Shown: positions 31,496-40,523, counted from the first letter of the stretch. The stretch: DNA of 64,000 nucleotides from JBBDXS01 sp040902195 (GCA_040902195.1 JBBDXS010000015.1:36326-100325), one strand, 5' to 3'. Numbers and translations are program-made. Notes: generated from the letters alone by a model not told the origin.

Positions 31496-33970
31496 ATGCC
31501 ACAGCCCAGCGGCACGGTAACGCTCTTATTCACGGATATCGTCAGCTCTACAGAGCTGCGCGCGCGCCTGGGAGAGGACGAGGCGGACCGCGTCCGCCGG
31601 GCGCACTTCCATTTGCTGCGGCGCGCCATCGACGAGCACGGCGGCAGCGAGGTGAAGACGCTCGGCGACGGGATCATGGCGGCCTTCTCGGGCGCCGTCG
31701 ATGCGGCGCGCTGCGCGATCCGATTGCAGCAGTCCGTCCATCGCTACAACGAGACGGAGCCTGAAGGCGAGCGACTTGGACTACGCATCGGTCTGGAGGT
31801 TGGGGAGCCGACCCGGGAAGAGGCCGACTACTTCGGGCTGCCCGTCGTAGTCGCGCGACGTTTGTGTGATAGCGCGACGGGCGGCCAGATCATCGTTTCC
31901 GAGCTTGTGCGAAACGTCATCGGCACGCGCGGCGGTCTCGTGTTCGAGCGGATCGGACCGCTTTCGCTGAAGGGTATCGCCGACGAGGTCCTCGCCTGGG
32001 AGCTAGCGTGGCCGGCTGAGGAATCCGAGCCGGTGTCGCGGGACGTTCTGCTGGCGCCCGCCGAGGCGGCGTTACCGGCGTTCCTTCTCGGGGCGAGCAA
32101 GACTTCGTTTACGGGCCGCGAGCGCGAGCTCGTTCGCCTGCTAGCGTGCTGGGAAACGGCGCGCTCCGGGACGCCGGCCACCGTCATGCTGTCGGGAGAG
32201 GCGGGCATCGGGAAGACGCGGCTCGCGGAAGAGCTGACGAGAGGTGCATTTGAGGAGGGCGCAGCAATTATCTTTTGCCACTGTGACGACACGTCATCAG
32301 CGCCGTTCGCAGCGCTGGCGGACGCGCTCCGTCCGTGGTCGGCATCGCTCGCTCCCGTCGTACGGCAGCTCGTCGAGCGCGAACTCGATGCGACGGCTGC
32401 GCGCGGACACGTGGCGCAGATCGTCGATGGTGCGGCGTCGTTCGTCGAACGCCTCGCGCGCGGGCGGCCGGCGGTCGTCGTGCTCGATGACCTGCAGTGG
32501 GCTGATGAAGCCGTGCTGGAGCTGCTCGGCAGGCTGGCGCGCATCGCGTCGCCGGCGGCGCTGCTCGTGATCGGCTGCCATCGCGACGTCGAACGCGACG
32601 ATCCGCTCTCGATCGCGCTCGCCGATCTGCCCCGCGGGTACTCGATCGAGCAGGTGCGCGTCGAAGGCCTCGATCGGCCTGCCGTGGAGTCGATCGTCTC
32701 CGCATGGGCGGGGCGGCGCGACGTACGGGAGCTGGCTGACACGATCCGGGAACGCACGGAAGGCAACCCGCTCTATATCGAAGAGCTCTTGCTCCACCTG
32801 TCAGATGCGCCGGGCGACGGAACCCGCGGAGGATCGCGGATCAGCGTCGATCAGCTCTCGGTGCCGGAAGGCGTGAAGGACCTGATCGCGCGCCGGCTGG
32901 CCCGGCTATCGCGCCAGTGCAACAGCGTCTTGACCGTCGCGTCTGTCGTCGGCCGCGCGTTCGATCTGGATTCGTTACGCCGCGCCAGCGACCTCGAGAC
33001 GGGGGAACTGCTGGATGCGCTGGAGGAGGCGCAGAGCGCGCGAATTGTGGAGGAGCTTCCGAACAACGTGGGGCGCTATACGTTCTCGCACGCACTCGTT
33101 CACGAGACGCTCTGGGACGAGCTGAGCACGACGCGCCGCGTGCACCTTCACGGCCAGACGCTGCGTTATGCGGACAGCAACGGCGTGAAGCTCGCGTTTG
33201 AGGTGCTCGGCTCATCCGGGCCGTACCTGATCGCGATTGGCCTGGCGAACTGCCCCGCCGTGCGTCCGCGCAACCGCGATGTGCGCAGGCACTGGGACCG
33301 CATCGCGGAGTCGTGCCAGTTGATCTTGTACGACCGGCGCGGCCTGGGGTTTTCGTCAGCGCCGGAGCAGGGGTACGGGCTGCAGGCCAGCGTAAGCGAC
33401 GTGCGCGCCGTGCTTGGGGCGGCGGGCGCGACGCGGGCGTTTCTCCTGGGCGCCGTCGACGGCGGGCCGGTCGCGCTGTCACTCGCCGTGCAGTACCCGG
33501 AGTGCGTGGCGGGGCTGATCCTTGTGAGCACGACGGCGCGGCTGACGAGCGTCGACGACTTCCAACTTGGCGTGAATCCTGATGTCGTCGCGTCGTTCAT
33601 ACGCACGGAGGCCGTCGATCGCGCGCGGGCGGCATCGGCGGCGGCTGGCACGCGCCACGGCGCCGCAGACGCGCAGGCGATTGGCGAAGTGATCCAGCGG
33701 GTGCCGCCCCATGCGTGGTCGAAGATCATCGGCGCGTATGGGTCCTCGGACGCGCGATCGGTCCTGGAACATGTCAGGGCGCCAACGTTGATCCTGCACG
33801 ATCCCGAAAACGAGTTCATCTCCGCGGAGGCGGCGCGCTACCTGCACGAGCATATCCCGGGCAGCGAGCTGGAGATCACGCCGGACTGCCGGCCGCCGCA
33901 CTTCGGAGACCGCTATTACGACCGCATCGCAGCGTTCATCCACGAGGCCCTCGCCGCTGGCGGGGGCTGA
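31496..33970 (+). CDS. class III nucleotidyl cyclase - AAA ATPase - alpha/beta hydrolase-like fusion
   Basis: An 824-residue three-part signalling protein. Residues 5-170 are a class III cyclase homology domain, with metal Asp14 (FTDIVSST) and Asp58 (LGDGIM). Residues 205-470 are an AAA_16-type ATPase: Walker A GEAGIGKTR (234-242), Walker B VVVLDDLQWAD. A winged-helix segment follows (475-545). Residues 560-822 are an alpha/beta hydrolase fold as in fused cyclase regulators, but the nucleophile elbow reads G-A-V-D-G (652-656): Val654 takes the place of Ser, so it should be catalytically dead and may be a ligand sensor. SD GGAGAGGGGG precedes the ATG. Cyclic nucleotide type not determined. Confidence 0.9.
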   Translation: MPQPSGTVTLLFTDIVSSTELRARLGEDEADRVRRAHFHLLRRAIDEHGGSEVKTLGDGIMAAFSGAVDAARCAIRLQQSVHRYNETEPEGERLGLRIGLEVGEPTREEADYFGLPVVVARRLCDSATGGQIIVSELVRNVIGTRGGLVFERIGPLSLKGIADEVLAWELAWPAEESEPVSRDVLLAPAEAALPAFLLGASKTSFTGRERELVRLLACWETARSGTPATVMLSGEAGIGKTRLAEELTRGAFEEGAAIIFCHCDDTSSAPFAALADALRPWSASLAPVVRQLVERELDATAARGHVAQIVDGAASFVERLARGRPAVVVLDDLQWADEAVLELLGRLARIASPAALLVIGCHRDVERDDPLSIALADLPRGYSIEQVRVEGLDRPAVESIVSAWAGRRDVRELADTIRERTEGNPLYIEELLLHLSDAPGDGTRGGSRISVDQLSVPEGVKDLIARRLARLSRQCNSVLTVASVVGRAFDLDSLRRASDLETGELLDALEEAQSARIVEELPNNVGRYTFSHALVHETLWDELSTTRRVHLHGQTLRYADSNGVKLAFEVLGSSGPYLIAIGLANCPAVRPRNRDVRRHWDRIAESCQLILYDRRGLGFSSAPEQGYGLQASVSDVRAVLGAAGATRAFLLGAVDGGPVALSLAVQYPECVAGLILVSTTARLTSVDDFQLGVNPDVVASFIRTEAVDRARAASAAAGTRHGAADAQAIGEVIQRVPPHAWSKIIGAYGSSDARSVLEHVRAPTLILHDPENEFISAEAARYLHEHIPGSELEITPDCRPPHFGDRYYDRIAAFIHEALAAGGG

Positions 33971-34003
33971 TCCCAGGGGGGAGTAACGACAGGAGGCGGC
34001 ATC

Positions 34004-34465
34004 ATGCCGATGGCGAGCACGTTTGCAGAGTTTATCGACGCGCGCAACACGGGACGCACGAACACGGTGGAGGTGTTGGAAGCTATCTTCAACACGATCG
34101 GTGAATCGTTCGAGCACTGGGACTGGTTCAACCAGATACGCGCGCTGGACATTCCGATCCCGGACAACGTCCGCACGTTCCTTCTCGGCGAAGGGATGAG
34201 CGACGGCGAGATCGACCACCTCGACGACTGGCCGGCGGCGCAGAAGGAGCGCGCGCGCCGGAAGGTGGCCGCCAACGCTCTCAAGGGTGAAGACCGCCGC
34301 GAAGTGGTACTGGCGTGGCGCGTCGCGTTCCGCGGGAATGCCGAAGCGATGGAGATCGACGACCCGGACGAGAACGGGAAGCTGGTCTTGGCCGCTGTAA
34401 CGCCGTGGTCGCATATCCGCATCTCGGCGGACGGGACGCACGTAACGGTCGATACAGGCGGCTAG
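34004..34465 (+). CDS. hypothetical protein
   Basis: A 153-residue soluble acidic protein 33 nt downstream of the cyclase fusion, with a good AGGAGG site, so the two are probably cotranscribed. The first half is helical; residues 105-150 form strands (VVLAWRVAFRGNAEAMEI, LVLAAVTPWSHIRIS). I recognise no family. It could be an effector or partner of the cyclase, but that rests only on position. Confidence 0.65.
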   Translation: MPMASTFAEFIDARNTGRTNTVEVLEAIFNTIGESFEHWDWFNQIRALDIPIPDNVRTFLLGEGMSDGEIDHLDDWPAAQKERARRKVAANALKGEDRREVVLAWRVAFRGNAEAMEIDDPDENGKLVLAAVTPWSHIRISADGTHVTVDTGG

Positions 34466-34514
34466 GCGGCTGCAGAGTGAAGCAGAGCGTCGCGGACGGA
34501 TAGCGCAACGAGAC

Positions 34515-34543
34515 GTGAGAAGAGCAGCCGGCTCCTGTACACT
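34515..34543 (+). promoter_or_regulatory. promoter of leaderless lipase gene (GTGAGA-17-TACACT)
   Basis: TACACT (34538-34543) lies 6 nt before the GTG at 34550; GTGAGA (34515-34520) is a 4/6 match to TTGACA at 17 nt. Confidence 0.5.
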
Positions 34544-34549
34544 AGCCGC

Positions 34550-35347
34550 GTGAAGCATCGCGAAGGCACGTTTAGCGGACTGGGCGACATCTCGATCTAC
34601 TGCCAGTCGTGGCTGCCGGACGGCGACGTTCGCGCCGTGCTGCTCCTCGTACACGGCTATGCCGAGCACAGCGGTCGCTACGGCAACCTCGTCGAGTATT
34701 TCGTCTCGCGCGGCTTCGCTATCCACGCTCTCGATCATCGAGGGCACGGCAAGTCCGGCGGCGAGCGCGTCCATGTCGATGACTTCAGCGAATACGTTGC
34801 GGACGTGAAGACGCTGTTCGACCGCGTCCGCGCGGAGCATGAGGGCCTGCCGATCTTCCTGCTCGGGCATAGCATGGGCGCGTTCATCGCGATCGCGTAC
34901 GTGGCTCGCTACCAGCACGAGCTGACCGGCCTCGTGCTCTCGGGAGGCGGTGCCGGCACGAACAGGCCCGCAGGCTCAGGACCGCCGCCGCAGATCGATC
35001 TCGCCGCGACCGTGAGCAAGGACCCCGCGGTGGTGGAGGCCTATCGCAACGACCCGCTCAACTACCACGGCCAGCCTCCGGAGAGCCGACGCAACGCGAT
35101 GGCCGCTCTGCGCGAACAGCTGCCCGATATGGTGCGCTCGATTACGCTGCCGGCCATCATCATGGCGGGCAGCGCGTCGCCGCTAGGCGACGGCCCGGGC
35201 AGCGAGACGCTCTTCGGCCTGGTGTCTTCTCAGGATAAGACGTTGAAGCTCTACGAGGGCCTGATGCACGAGATCTTCAACGAGCCCGAGCGCGATCAGG
35301 TCTTCGCCGACCTGCACGACTGGCTCCTCGCGCACAAGGAGGCGTAG
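34550..35347 (+). CDS. alpha/beta hydrolase, monoacylglycerol-lipase-like (serine aminopeptidase S33)
   Basis: A 265-residue hydrolase of the Hydrolase_4 group. The oxyanion region is LLLVHGYAEHSGRY (about 27-40), the nucleophile elbow LLGHSMGAFIAIA holds Ser105, and the C-terminal LMHEIFNEPERDQVF supplies the His. The candidate acid Asp is in SPLGDGPGS. Length is slightly short of the usual 280. The GTG start is supported by a -10 box 6 nt upstream (leaderless). Likely acts on monoacylglycerols or similar esters. Confidence 0.9.
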   Translation: MKHREGTFSGLGDISIYCQSWLPDGDVRAVLLLVHGYAEHSGRYGNLVEYFVSRGFAIHALDHRGHGKSGGERVHVDDFSEYVADVKTLFDRVRAEHEGLPIFLLGHSMGAFIAIAYVARYQHELTGLVLSGGGAGTNRPAGSGPPPQIDLAATVSKDPAVVEAYRNDPLNYHGQPPESRRNAMAALREQLPDMVRSITLPAIIMAGSASPLGDGPGSETLFGLVSSQDKTLKLYEGLMHEIFNEPERDQVFADLHDWLLAHKEA

Positions 35348-35380
35348 GACTCGATCGATCCGCGAGCTGCGCCCTCGCGA

Positions 35381-36616
35381 TTAGAAGTGCGTGATCAGCC
35401 CGGCGGCGTACTGGAGGATGAGCGCGGCGTCCAGGCTGTTGATCTGCCCGTCGTGGTTGACGTCGGCGTTCTGCGGTGCTGGTGAGAACAGCCCCGCAGC
35501 ATACTGCAGGATGAGTGAGGCATCGATGGCGTTGACGGTGCCGTCGCCGTTGGCGTCGCCGAGGCTGGTCGCTGGCCTTTGCGTAGGTGTCGGCGCGGGC
35601 GTGCGCGTTGCGGTGGGGGACGGCGTTACGCCAGGCGGGAGCGTGGCGATCGGCGTGGGCGACGGAAGTGGCTGCCAGTCAGGATCGCGGCCATCTGGCC
35701 TGATAAGCGTTTGGTTGCTGCCGTCCGGGTTCATGACCATTACACCGTTGAGTTGCGGGACGTCAATGGGGGCGGCTCCGTGGTCGAACACAATCTTGGT
35801 CCCGTCTGGGGACCACGCAGGGTAGTGGTTTTCGAGACCTTGCTGCGCTACGGTCGTGAATCCAGATCCATCGGCGTTGGTAGTGACAAGGCGGCTGCCG
35901 ATTGCTGGTCCAGATGTCTGGACCAGCTTGCCGCCGTCGGGCGACCAATTCGCCTGGTTACCCTCGGCGGTGACGAGGATCGGATCGCTTCCGTCGGCGT
36001 TCATCACAAAGAGATTGCGTGCAAGGCCGCCCGGAAAGTTGGTGAACGCGATCTTCGTTCCATCTGGTGACCAAGCGGGTTCACTGTCGACCGCAGGAAG
36101 TGCATTAAGGGTGAGCTCTGTCACGTTGGTGCCGTCCGCGTCAATGACGGAGATCCCCCGTGTGCTTCCGCTGGCGAATGCGATCTTGGTTCCGTCTGGA
36201 GACCACGACGGATCTAGGTCATAGCCGCCATTGAACGTGAGCCGGGTCTGGCCGGTGCCGTCGGCGTTCATGACGTAGATCTCTTCGTTGCCGTCGCGGT
36301 CGCTGGTGAAGGCGATCTTTGTTCCGTCGGCAGACCAGGCAGGTTGGCTATCTGCTGCTGAGGTGTCAGTGAGGTTTGACTCGTTGCTTCCATCGGGATC
36401 CATGATGAGGATTTCCGAATTACCGCCCACGCTCGCGACGAACGCGATCTTGCCGTTTGTGCCCGGGAAGGCAGCTGTTGCCGGCCGCGCGCTGCCGCTC
36501 AGTAGCATTCCGCTCGCAGTACCGGCGAGTATGAGTGCTGCCACCGCCACGAGAGTCAGGACGATGCGGAATCGGCGTTGATTCAACATTGCTGAGGAGA
36601 ATAATCGGTAGCACAC
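35381..36616 (-). CDS. secreted TolB-like propeller with C-terminal dockerin
   Basis: A 411-residue exported protein: signal peptide (about 15-50), at least six PD40/TolB repeats (AWSADGTKIAFTSDRDGNEE and later SWSPDGTKIAF-type blades), a Pro/Thr-rich linker (about 325-350) and a dockerin pair (DANGDGTVNAIDASLILQYA and DVNHDGQINSLDAALILQYA) at the C terminus. The start GTG at 36616 is chosen over the ATG at 36589 and the longer extension, because TTGGAGG lies 6 nt upstream. A consensus promoter (36741-36769) gives a leader of about 120 nt. It may bind a surface partner through the propeller. Confidence 0.78.
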   Translation of the reverse strand: MCYRLFSSAMLNQRRFRIVLTLVAVAALILAGTASGMLLSGSARPATAAFPGTNGKIAFVASVGGNSEILIMDPDGSNESNLTDTSAADSQPAWSADGTKIAFTSDRDGNEEIYVMNADGTGQTRLTFNGGYDLDPSWSPDGTKIAFASGSTRGISVIDADGTNVTELTLNALPAVDSEPAWSPDGTKIAFTNFPGGLARNLFVMNADGSDPILVTAEGNQANWSPDGGKLVQTSGPAIGSRLVTTNADGSGFTTVAQQGLENHYPAWSPDGTKIVFDHGAAPIDVPQLNGVMVMNPDGSNQTLIRPDGRDPDWQPLPSPTPIATLPPGVTPSPTATRTPAPTPTQRPATSLGDANGDGTVNAIDASLILQYAAGLFSPAPQNADVNHDGQINSLDAALILQYAAGLITHF

Positions 36617-36908
36617 GCTAGGCCTCCAACCTTTCGTGGCCGCGGTAAGTCTGCGCATCGCGTTACAAAGAGGCCAACGATGTGGAGGCACAGGACGTGT
36701 GAACTGGTGTGCCGTCACGGGCTAACCACTAAGCGCCGCCATGCTAGCGGGAGAGCTGATTGTTGTCAAACGGCCCGTTGTCGTCCGCCGCCGTATTGAC
36801 TGTGATGACGGCGAAGCCGGCGTCAGCGCGTGGCGATGCGTGCGTCGAGAGGAGGCCGGTCGCGAAAAGCGCGACGAGGGAGTGCGCGCAGCACGAGAGG
36901 TACGTTCC
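36617..36908. other. spacer with long 5' leader of the TolB-dockerin gene
   Basis: Holds the promoter at 36741-36769 and, on the minus strand, a leader of about 120 nt to the GTG at 36616. I see no known riboswitch. A small unsupported open frame overlaps the downstream aldo/keto reductase region. Confidence 0.5.
36741..36769 (-). promoter_or_regulatory. consensus promoter (TTGACA-17-TAGCAT)
   Basis: TTGACA at 36769-36764, TAGCAT at 36746-36741, 17 nt apart; the same hexamers and spacing as at 3201-3229. Confidence 0.75.
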
Positions 36909-37769
36909 CTAGACGAACATGGGCGTCATCCCACGCGCCGAGAGCATCTCCTCCATCGCGGCATCGGAGGGCGTGGAATCGAACCGCGCTGCCGCATCGA
37001 GGATGGCAGACAGCAACGGGATGGTTGCGGCGGTGTTGAGGAAGACGTTCGGGCGGCCGAGCACCCAGTGGACGGCGCGCGCGATGTCGGCCGGGTCTTC
37101 GAGCGGTTCGTACCACGTGTCGTGCGTATGCTCCTTCTCGTTCCACGGGCCGAGCGTGATGCCCTTGATCGTCTGCATGGCCACGCCGCGCTCGATACAC
37201 GTCCGTTCCAGCTCGACGAAATCGGCGGCGTACTGCGGGTTCTGCATCATCGTGTAGTTGTAGGGCAGCAGGACGGAATCGAACGGGAAGCGCTCCAGGC
37301 TGCGCTTGTGCATCTTGGCGACGGTCACGCCGTGGCCCGTCACGCCGATGAAGCGCACGCGGCCCTGCTCGCGCGCCTCGACCGCTGCCTCGAGCGCGCC
37401 GCCGGGACCCATCGCGGTCTCCCACTCGTCCGGCTCTACGAGATTGTGCAGCTGCAGCAGGTCGACGCTATCGACCCGCATGCGCTCGAGCGAGTGATGG
37501 AACTGGTCGCGCGCCTTTTCGTAGGTGCGCTCGTGCGTCTTCGTGGCCAGGAAGAACTTGTCGCGATGGGATGCCAGCCAGGGCGCAAGGCGGCGCTCCG
37601 AGTATCCGTACATCGCGGCGGTATCGATGTGGTTGATGCGGTGCTCGAGCACCAGCTCCAGCACGGGCGCGGCCTCTTCGTCCGTGGCGACGCGCGCCAA
37701 CGCGGCCGCGCCGAAGATAGTGCGTGTGCTCTCGTGGCCGGTCTTACCGAAGGGTAGTCGAGGGATCAT
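36909..37769 (-). CDS. aldo/keto reductase
   Basis: A 286-residue TIM-barrel NADPH-dependent reductase. The catalytic set can be seen: Asp and Tyr in HIDTAAMYGYSE (about 47-58), Lys in FLATKTHER (about 72-80) and His in DLLQLHNL (about 102-109). GVTGHG and the late PNVFLNTAATIPL segment are family positions. Active on aldehydes or sugars; substrate unknown. It lies 48 nt from the convergent or tandem exonuclease gene upstream on the same strand, which may place them in one transcript. Confidence 0.88.
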   Translation of the reverse strand: MIPRLPFGKTGHESTRTIFGAAALARVATDEEAAPVLELVLEHRINHIDTAAMYGYSERRLAPWLASHRDKFFLATKTHERTYEKARDQFHHSLERMRVDSVDLLQLHNLVEPDEWETAMGPGGALEAAVEAREQGRVRFIGVTGHGVTVAKMHKRSLERFPFDSVLLPYNYTMMQNPQYAADFVELERTCIERGVAMQTIKGITLGPWNEKEHTHDTWYEPLEDPADIARAVHWVLGRPNVFLNTAATIPLLSAILDAAARFDSTPSDAAMEEMLSARGMTPMFV

Positions 37770-37817
37770 AAGGCCTCCCTGCTGTAAAGACGCCCGCGAT
37801 TATACCACCGCTGTGGG

Positions 37818-38690
37818 TCACGCCCGTTTTGCGGCGAGCGCCGTCGCGCCGTCGTACAAGGACGGTGCTCCGATGCGCGCCGCGACGCTCTTGAACGTCC
37901 GGCGCGGGCCGGACCAGCGCAGCGCCTCGGCGGACGCGTCGATCTTGGCGTCGCGGCGGAGCGTCGCGAGGTCCTTGAACAACAGCGCTCGATCGCGCTG
38001 CTCCGCCAGCGTCGAGGCCAGCCTGGACGCTCCCCGGACGGGGACGCCCCATGCAGCCGGATCGTCCGGGACGCTCTCGATGTGGCCGAACCGCGCGAGC
38101 GTGGCAGCGGCGGCCTTCGCGCCCCAGCCGGGAAGGCCGGGGAACCCGTCGGCGCTGTCGCCGACGAGCGCGAGGTAGTCGGGGATGGACGCAGGTTTGA
38201 CACCGAACTTCGCGACGACACCTGCCGCATCGATAAGCTTCCGCGCGCGCCGGTCGAATTGCACGACGCGACCGTCGACGACGCACTGAGCGAGGTCTTT
38301 GTCCGGCGTGCAGATCAGCACGCGCTCGGCGTACGAGGCAGCCTGCGCAGCGGCCGTCGCCAGCGCGTCGTCCGCCTCGTACTTCTTCATGGGCCAGACG
38401 ACGACGCCGAGGGCGGCCAGCGCCTCTTCGAGTATTGGAAACTGGGCGAGCAACTCGGGCGCGACGCCGGCGCCGGTCTTGTAGCCGGGCCACATGTCGT
38501 TGCGAAACGACTCGACGACGTGGTCCGTCGCTACGCCGAGATGCGTCGCACCTTCCTCGAGCATGGCCAGCATCGAACGTACGACGCCGCGCACGGCGGC
38601 GACCTCGATGCCGTCCTCATCCTTGTGCGAGGGCAGGACGAAGTAATGGCGAAAGAGCTCGTAGGTGCCGTCGATCAGGTGGACTTGCAC
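37818..38690 (-). CDS. 5'-3' exonuclease, polymerase I N-terminal-domain type
   Basis: A 290-residue stand-alone flap/5'-3' nuclease. Motifs: VHLIDGTYELFRHYF at the N terminus, PGYKTGAG, the metal residues of KYEADDALATAA (about 109-120) and CTPDKDLAQCV (about 134-144), and the helix-hairpin-helix LALVGDSADGFPGLPGWGAKAA (170-190 region). The GTG at 38690 gives VQVHLIDG as the first residues and lies 6 nt after a TACCCT box, so the mRNA would be leaderless; an ATG six codons earlier is inside that box. Such proteins trim RNA primers or flaps. Confidence 0.85.
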   Translation of the reverse strand: MQVHLIDGTYELFRHYFVLPSHKDEDGIEVAAVRGVVRSMLAMLEEGATHLGVATDHVVESFRNDMWPGYKTGAGVAPELLAQFPILEEALAALGVVVWPMKKYEADDALATAAAQAASYAERVLICTPDKDLAQCVVDGRVVQFDRRARKLIDAAGVVAKFGVKPASIPDYLALVGDSADGFPGLPGWGAKAAAATLARFGHIESVPDDPAAWGVPVRGASRLASTLAEQRDRALLFKDLATLRRDAKIDASAEALRWSGPRRTFKSVAARIGAPSLYDGATALAAKRA

Positions 38691-38696
38691 GCGCGC

Positions 38697-38747
38697 AGGG
38701 TAGCGCATCGAGGCCCCGTTGAGGCTGAGTGCCCTCGATGGTAGTCT
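38697..38747. promoter_or_regulatory. divergent leaderless promoter pair
   Basis: Minus strand: TACCCT (38702-38697), 6 nt before GTG 38690. Plus strand: TTGAGG (38719-38724), 17 nt, TAGTCT (38742-38747), 7 nt before ATG 38755. Confidence 0.6.
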
Positions 38748-38754
38748 GCGACGT

Positions 38755-39654
38755 ATGACATCTCCGATGAGCGTCTCGACTGCCGGCCGCGAGATCGCGT
38801 TCACGTGCCACAGCGGCCTGGTCGCGGGCGAAGGGCTGCCGAACACGCTGGGCGCCATCGCGAAGGCGCTCGCGGCGGGCGCGGCACGCATCGAGATCGA
38901 TATCCACTCGATCGCGGACGGCGAGTACCTGGTGTGCCACGCGAACCGCCTCGAAGAGGCGACGACGTCTCGTGGGGCGGTGGGACGTCTGACGCGCGAG
39001 CAAGCGTTCGCGTTGCGAAGCAAGCACGACCTCGAATCGAGCCTGCCGTTCTTGAGCGAAGCCGTTGCGCTCGTCGAGCCGCACACGTGCGAATTGCAGC
39101 TGGACCTCAAGGACTGGCGGCCGCTCACGCCGGAGCGAGCCGACGCGCTTGGCGCGTTCGTGCGCCCGCTCGGCGATCGCGCGATCGTTTCGTCGGGGCA
39201 GGACTGGAACTTGCGCGCGATCGCGCGGCAGGTCCCCGGTCTGCGCCTGGGATTCGATCCCGACCGCTACATCACTACCGCAGCGCGAGACCAGGCGCCG
39301 ATTCCCGGCCGGCTGGGCGCGTACGGCTATCGAGACGATCACCCGCTCGCGCTGGGACGGGCGCAGACGGTGCGGGACTATCTCTGCGATCGCTTCGAGA
39401 TGCTTGTCGAACAGACGCCGTTCGCCTGCGAGTTCTTCATCGAGTACGGGCTGCTCCTTCAGGCCGACGCGGACGGCGCGCAGTTACCTGCGCTACTGCA
39501 CGAGCGCGGTATTGCGGTCAGCGCGTGGACGTTGGACTACGACGGGCCGGAGTCGCTCGCGAAGCTGGAACGGCTCGCAGCGATCGGAGTCGACCGCGTC
39601 ACGACGAACACGGCGCGACAGTTCGTCGCTGCGCTCGCGGGACGCGACACCTAG
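38755..39654 (+). CDS. glycerophosphodiester phosphodiesterase-like protein
   Basis: A 299-residue TIM-barrel protein of the GDPD family, hydrolysing glycerophosphodiesters to glycerol-3-phosphate and an alcohol. The family opening is modified: FTCHSGL replaces the usual HRG, followed by NTLGAIAKAL, then IEIDIHSIADGEYLVCH carrying the acidic pair and catalytic His. The late DYDGPESLAKLERLAAIGVD and TTNTARQFV match the C-terminal barrel strands. The changed first motif (CHSG instead of HRG) leaves the reaction open. Overlaps the next gene's stop by 4 nt, tail to tail. Confidence 0.8.
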   Translation: MTSPMSVSTAGREIAFTCHSGLVAGEGLPNTLGAIAKALAAGAARIEIDIHSIADGEYLVCHANRLEEATTSRGAVGRLTREQAFALRSKHDLESSLPFLSEAVALVEPHTCELQLDLKDWRPLTPERADALGAFVRPLGDRAIVSSGQDWNLRAIARQVPGLRLGFDPDRYITTAARDQAPIPGRLGAYGYRDDHPLALGRAQTVRDYLCDRFEMLVEQTPFACEFFIEYGLLLQADADGAQLPALLHERGIAVSAWTLDYDGPESLAKLERLAAIGVDRVTTNTARQFVAALAGRDT

Positions 39655-40523
39655 CTCCGGAACGGCGCCGCGACTTCGCTGAAGCGACGGATGGCGTCGA
39701 TGTGCGCTTGCGGAGACGCCAGCTCCACGTTCATCGTGTTGATCGTGACGTGGCTCGCGCCGAGCTCGCGCCATCCCTCCAGTGCAGCACCCCACTCACC
39801 CTCCGGCGTGTTGAACATGCTGATGCGCCCCTCGATACCGACGTCGTCGACACTGCGGCCGGCATCGCGTATGTAGGTGCGCAGCCGCTCGACCGTCTCC
39901 GTGGAATCGGGGCCCGGCCGGAACTGCGGGAACCAGCCGTCCGCGATCCGCGCGATGCGCTTCAGTACGGGCTCGGCCGTGCCGCCCATCCAAATCGGAA
40001 GCGAGCGCTGGACGGGCAGGGGATTGATGCCGGCCTGCCGGATGGAGTGGTACTTGCCTTCAAAGTTGACGAGCTCCTTCGTCCACAGCTCGCGTAGGAG
40101 GCTTACTTGCTCCTCGATGCGCCGTCCGCGGTTCTTGAAGTTCTCGCCCAGCGCTTCGTATTCGACGTGGTTCCAGCCGATACCGACTCCGAGGCGCAGC
40201 CTGCCGCCGCTGAGCACGTCGACCGCGGCGGCCTGCTTCGCGACGAGGGCGGTCTGTCGCTGGGGAAGGATCAGGATGCCGGTCGCGAATTCGATGGTCT
40301 CGGTCAGGCCGGCAAGGAAGCCGAACAGCACGAACGGTTCGTGGAACGGCGTCTGGTAGGTGTAGGGAGGTCGAAAGCCGAAGCGGTCGGGATGCGCGCC
40401 GAGAACGTGATCGAACACGAGGATGTGGTTGTAGCCCAGTTGCTCCGCCGCCTGGGCGTAGTCGCGGATCGCGATTGGGTCGCTGCCGATCTCCGTTTGT
40501 GGAAAGACGACGCCGAGTTTCAT
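39651..40523 (-). CDS. LLM-class F420-dependent oxidoreductase
   Basis: A 290-residue luciferase-like oxidoreductase, TIGR03619-type in appearance. Landmarks: GVVFPQTEIGSDP, HILVFDHVLGAHPDR (about 33-47), a GILILPQRQTALVAKQAAAV stretch (about 82-101), GRLRLGVGIGWN (about 107-118) and IWMGGTAEPVLKR (about 167-179). Likely F420-dependent; substrate unknown. It shares only the fold with the LLM enzyme at 16487-17422. Its 3' end overlaps the GDPD gene in a tail-to-tail arrangement. Confidence 0.87.
   Translation of the reverse strand: MKLGVVFPQTEIGSDPIAIRDYAQAAEQLGYNHILVFDHVLGAHPDRFGFRPPYTYQTPFHEPFVLFGFLAGLTETIEFATGILILPQRQTALVAKQAAAVDVLSGGRLRLGVGIGWNHVEYEALGENFKNRGRRIEEQVSLLRELWTKELVNFEGKYHSIRQAGINPLPVQRSLPIWMGGTAEPVLKRIARIADGWFPQFRPGPDSTETVERLRTYIRDAGRSVDDVGIEGRISMFNTPEGEWGAALEGWRELGASHVTINTMNVELASPQAHIDAIRRFSEVAAPFRS

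Noticed and set aside
36741..36908. Riboswitch in the leader of the TolB-dockerin gene
   Set aside because: I could not match the leader to any known aptamer and see no clear terminator or anti-SD switch.
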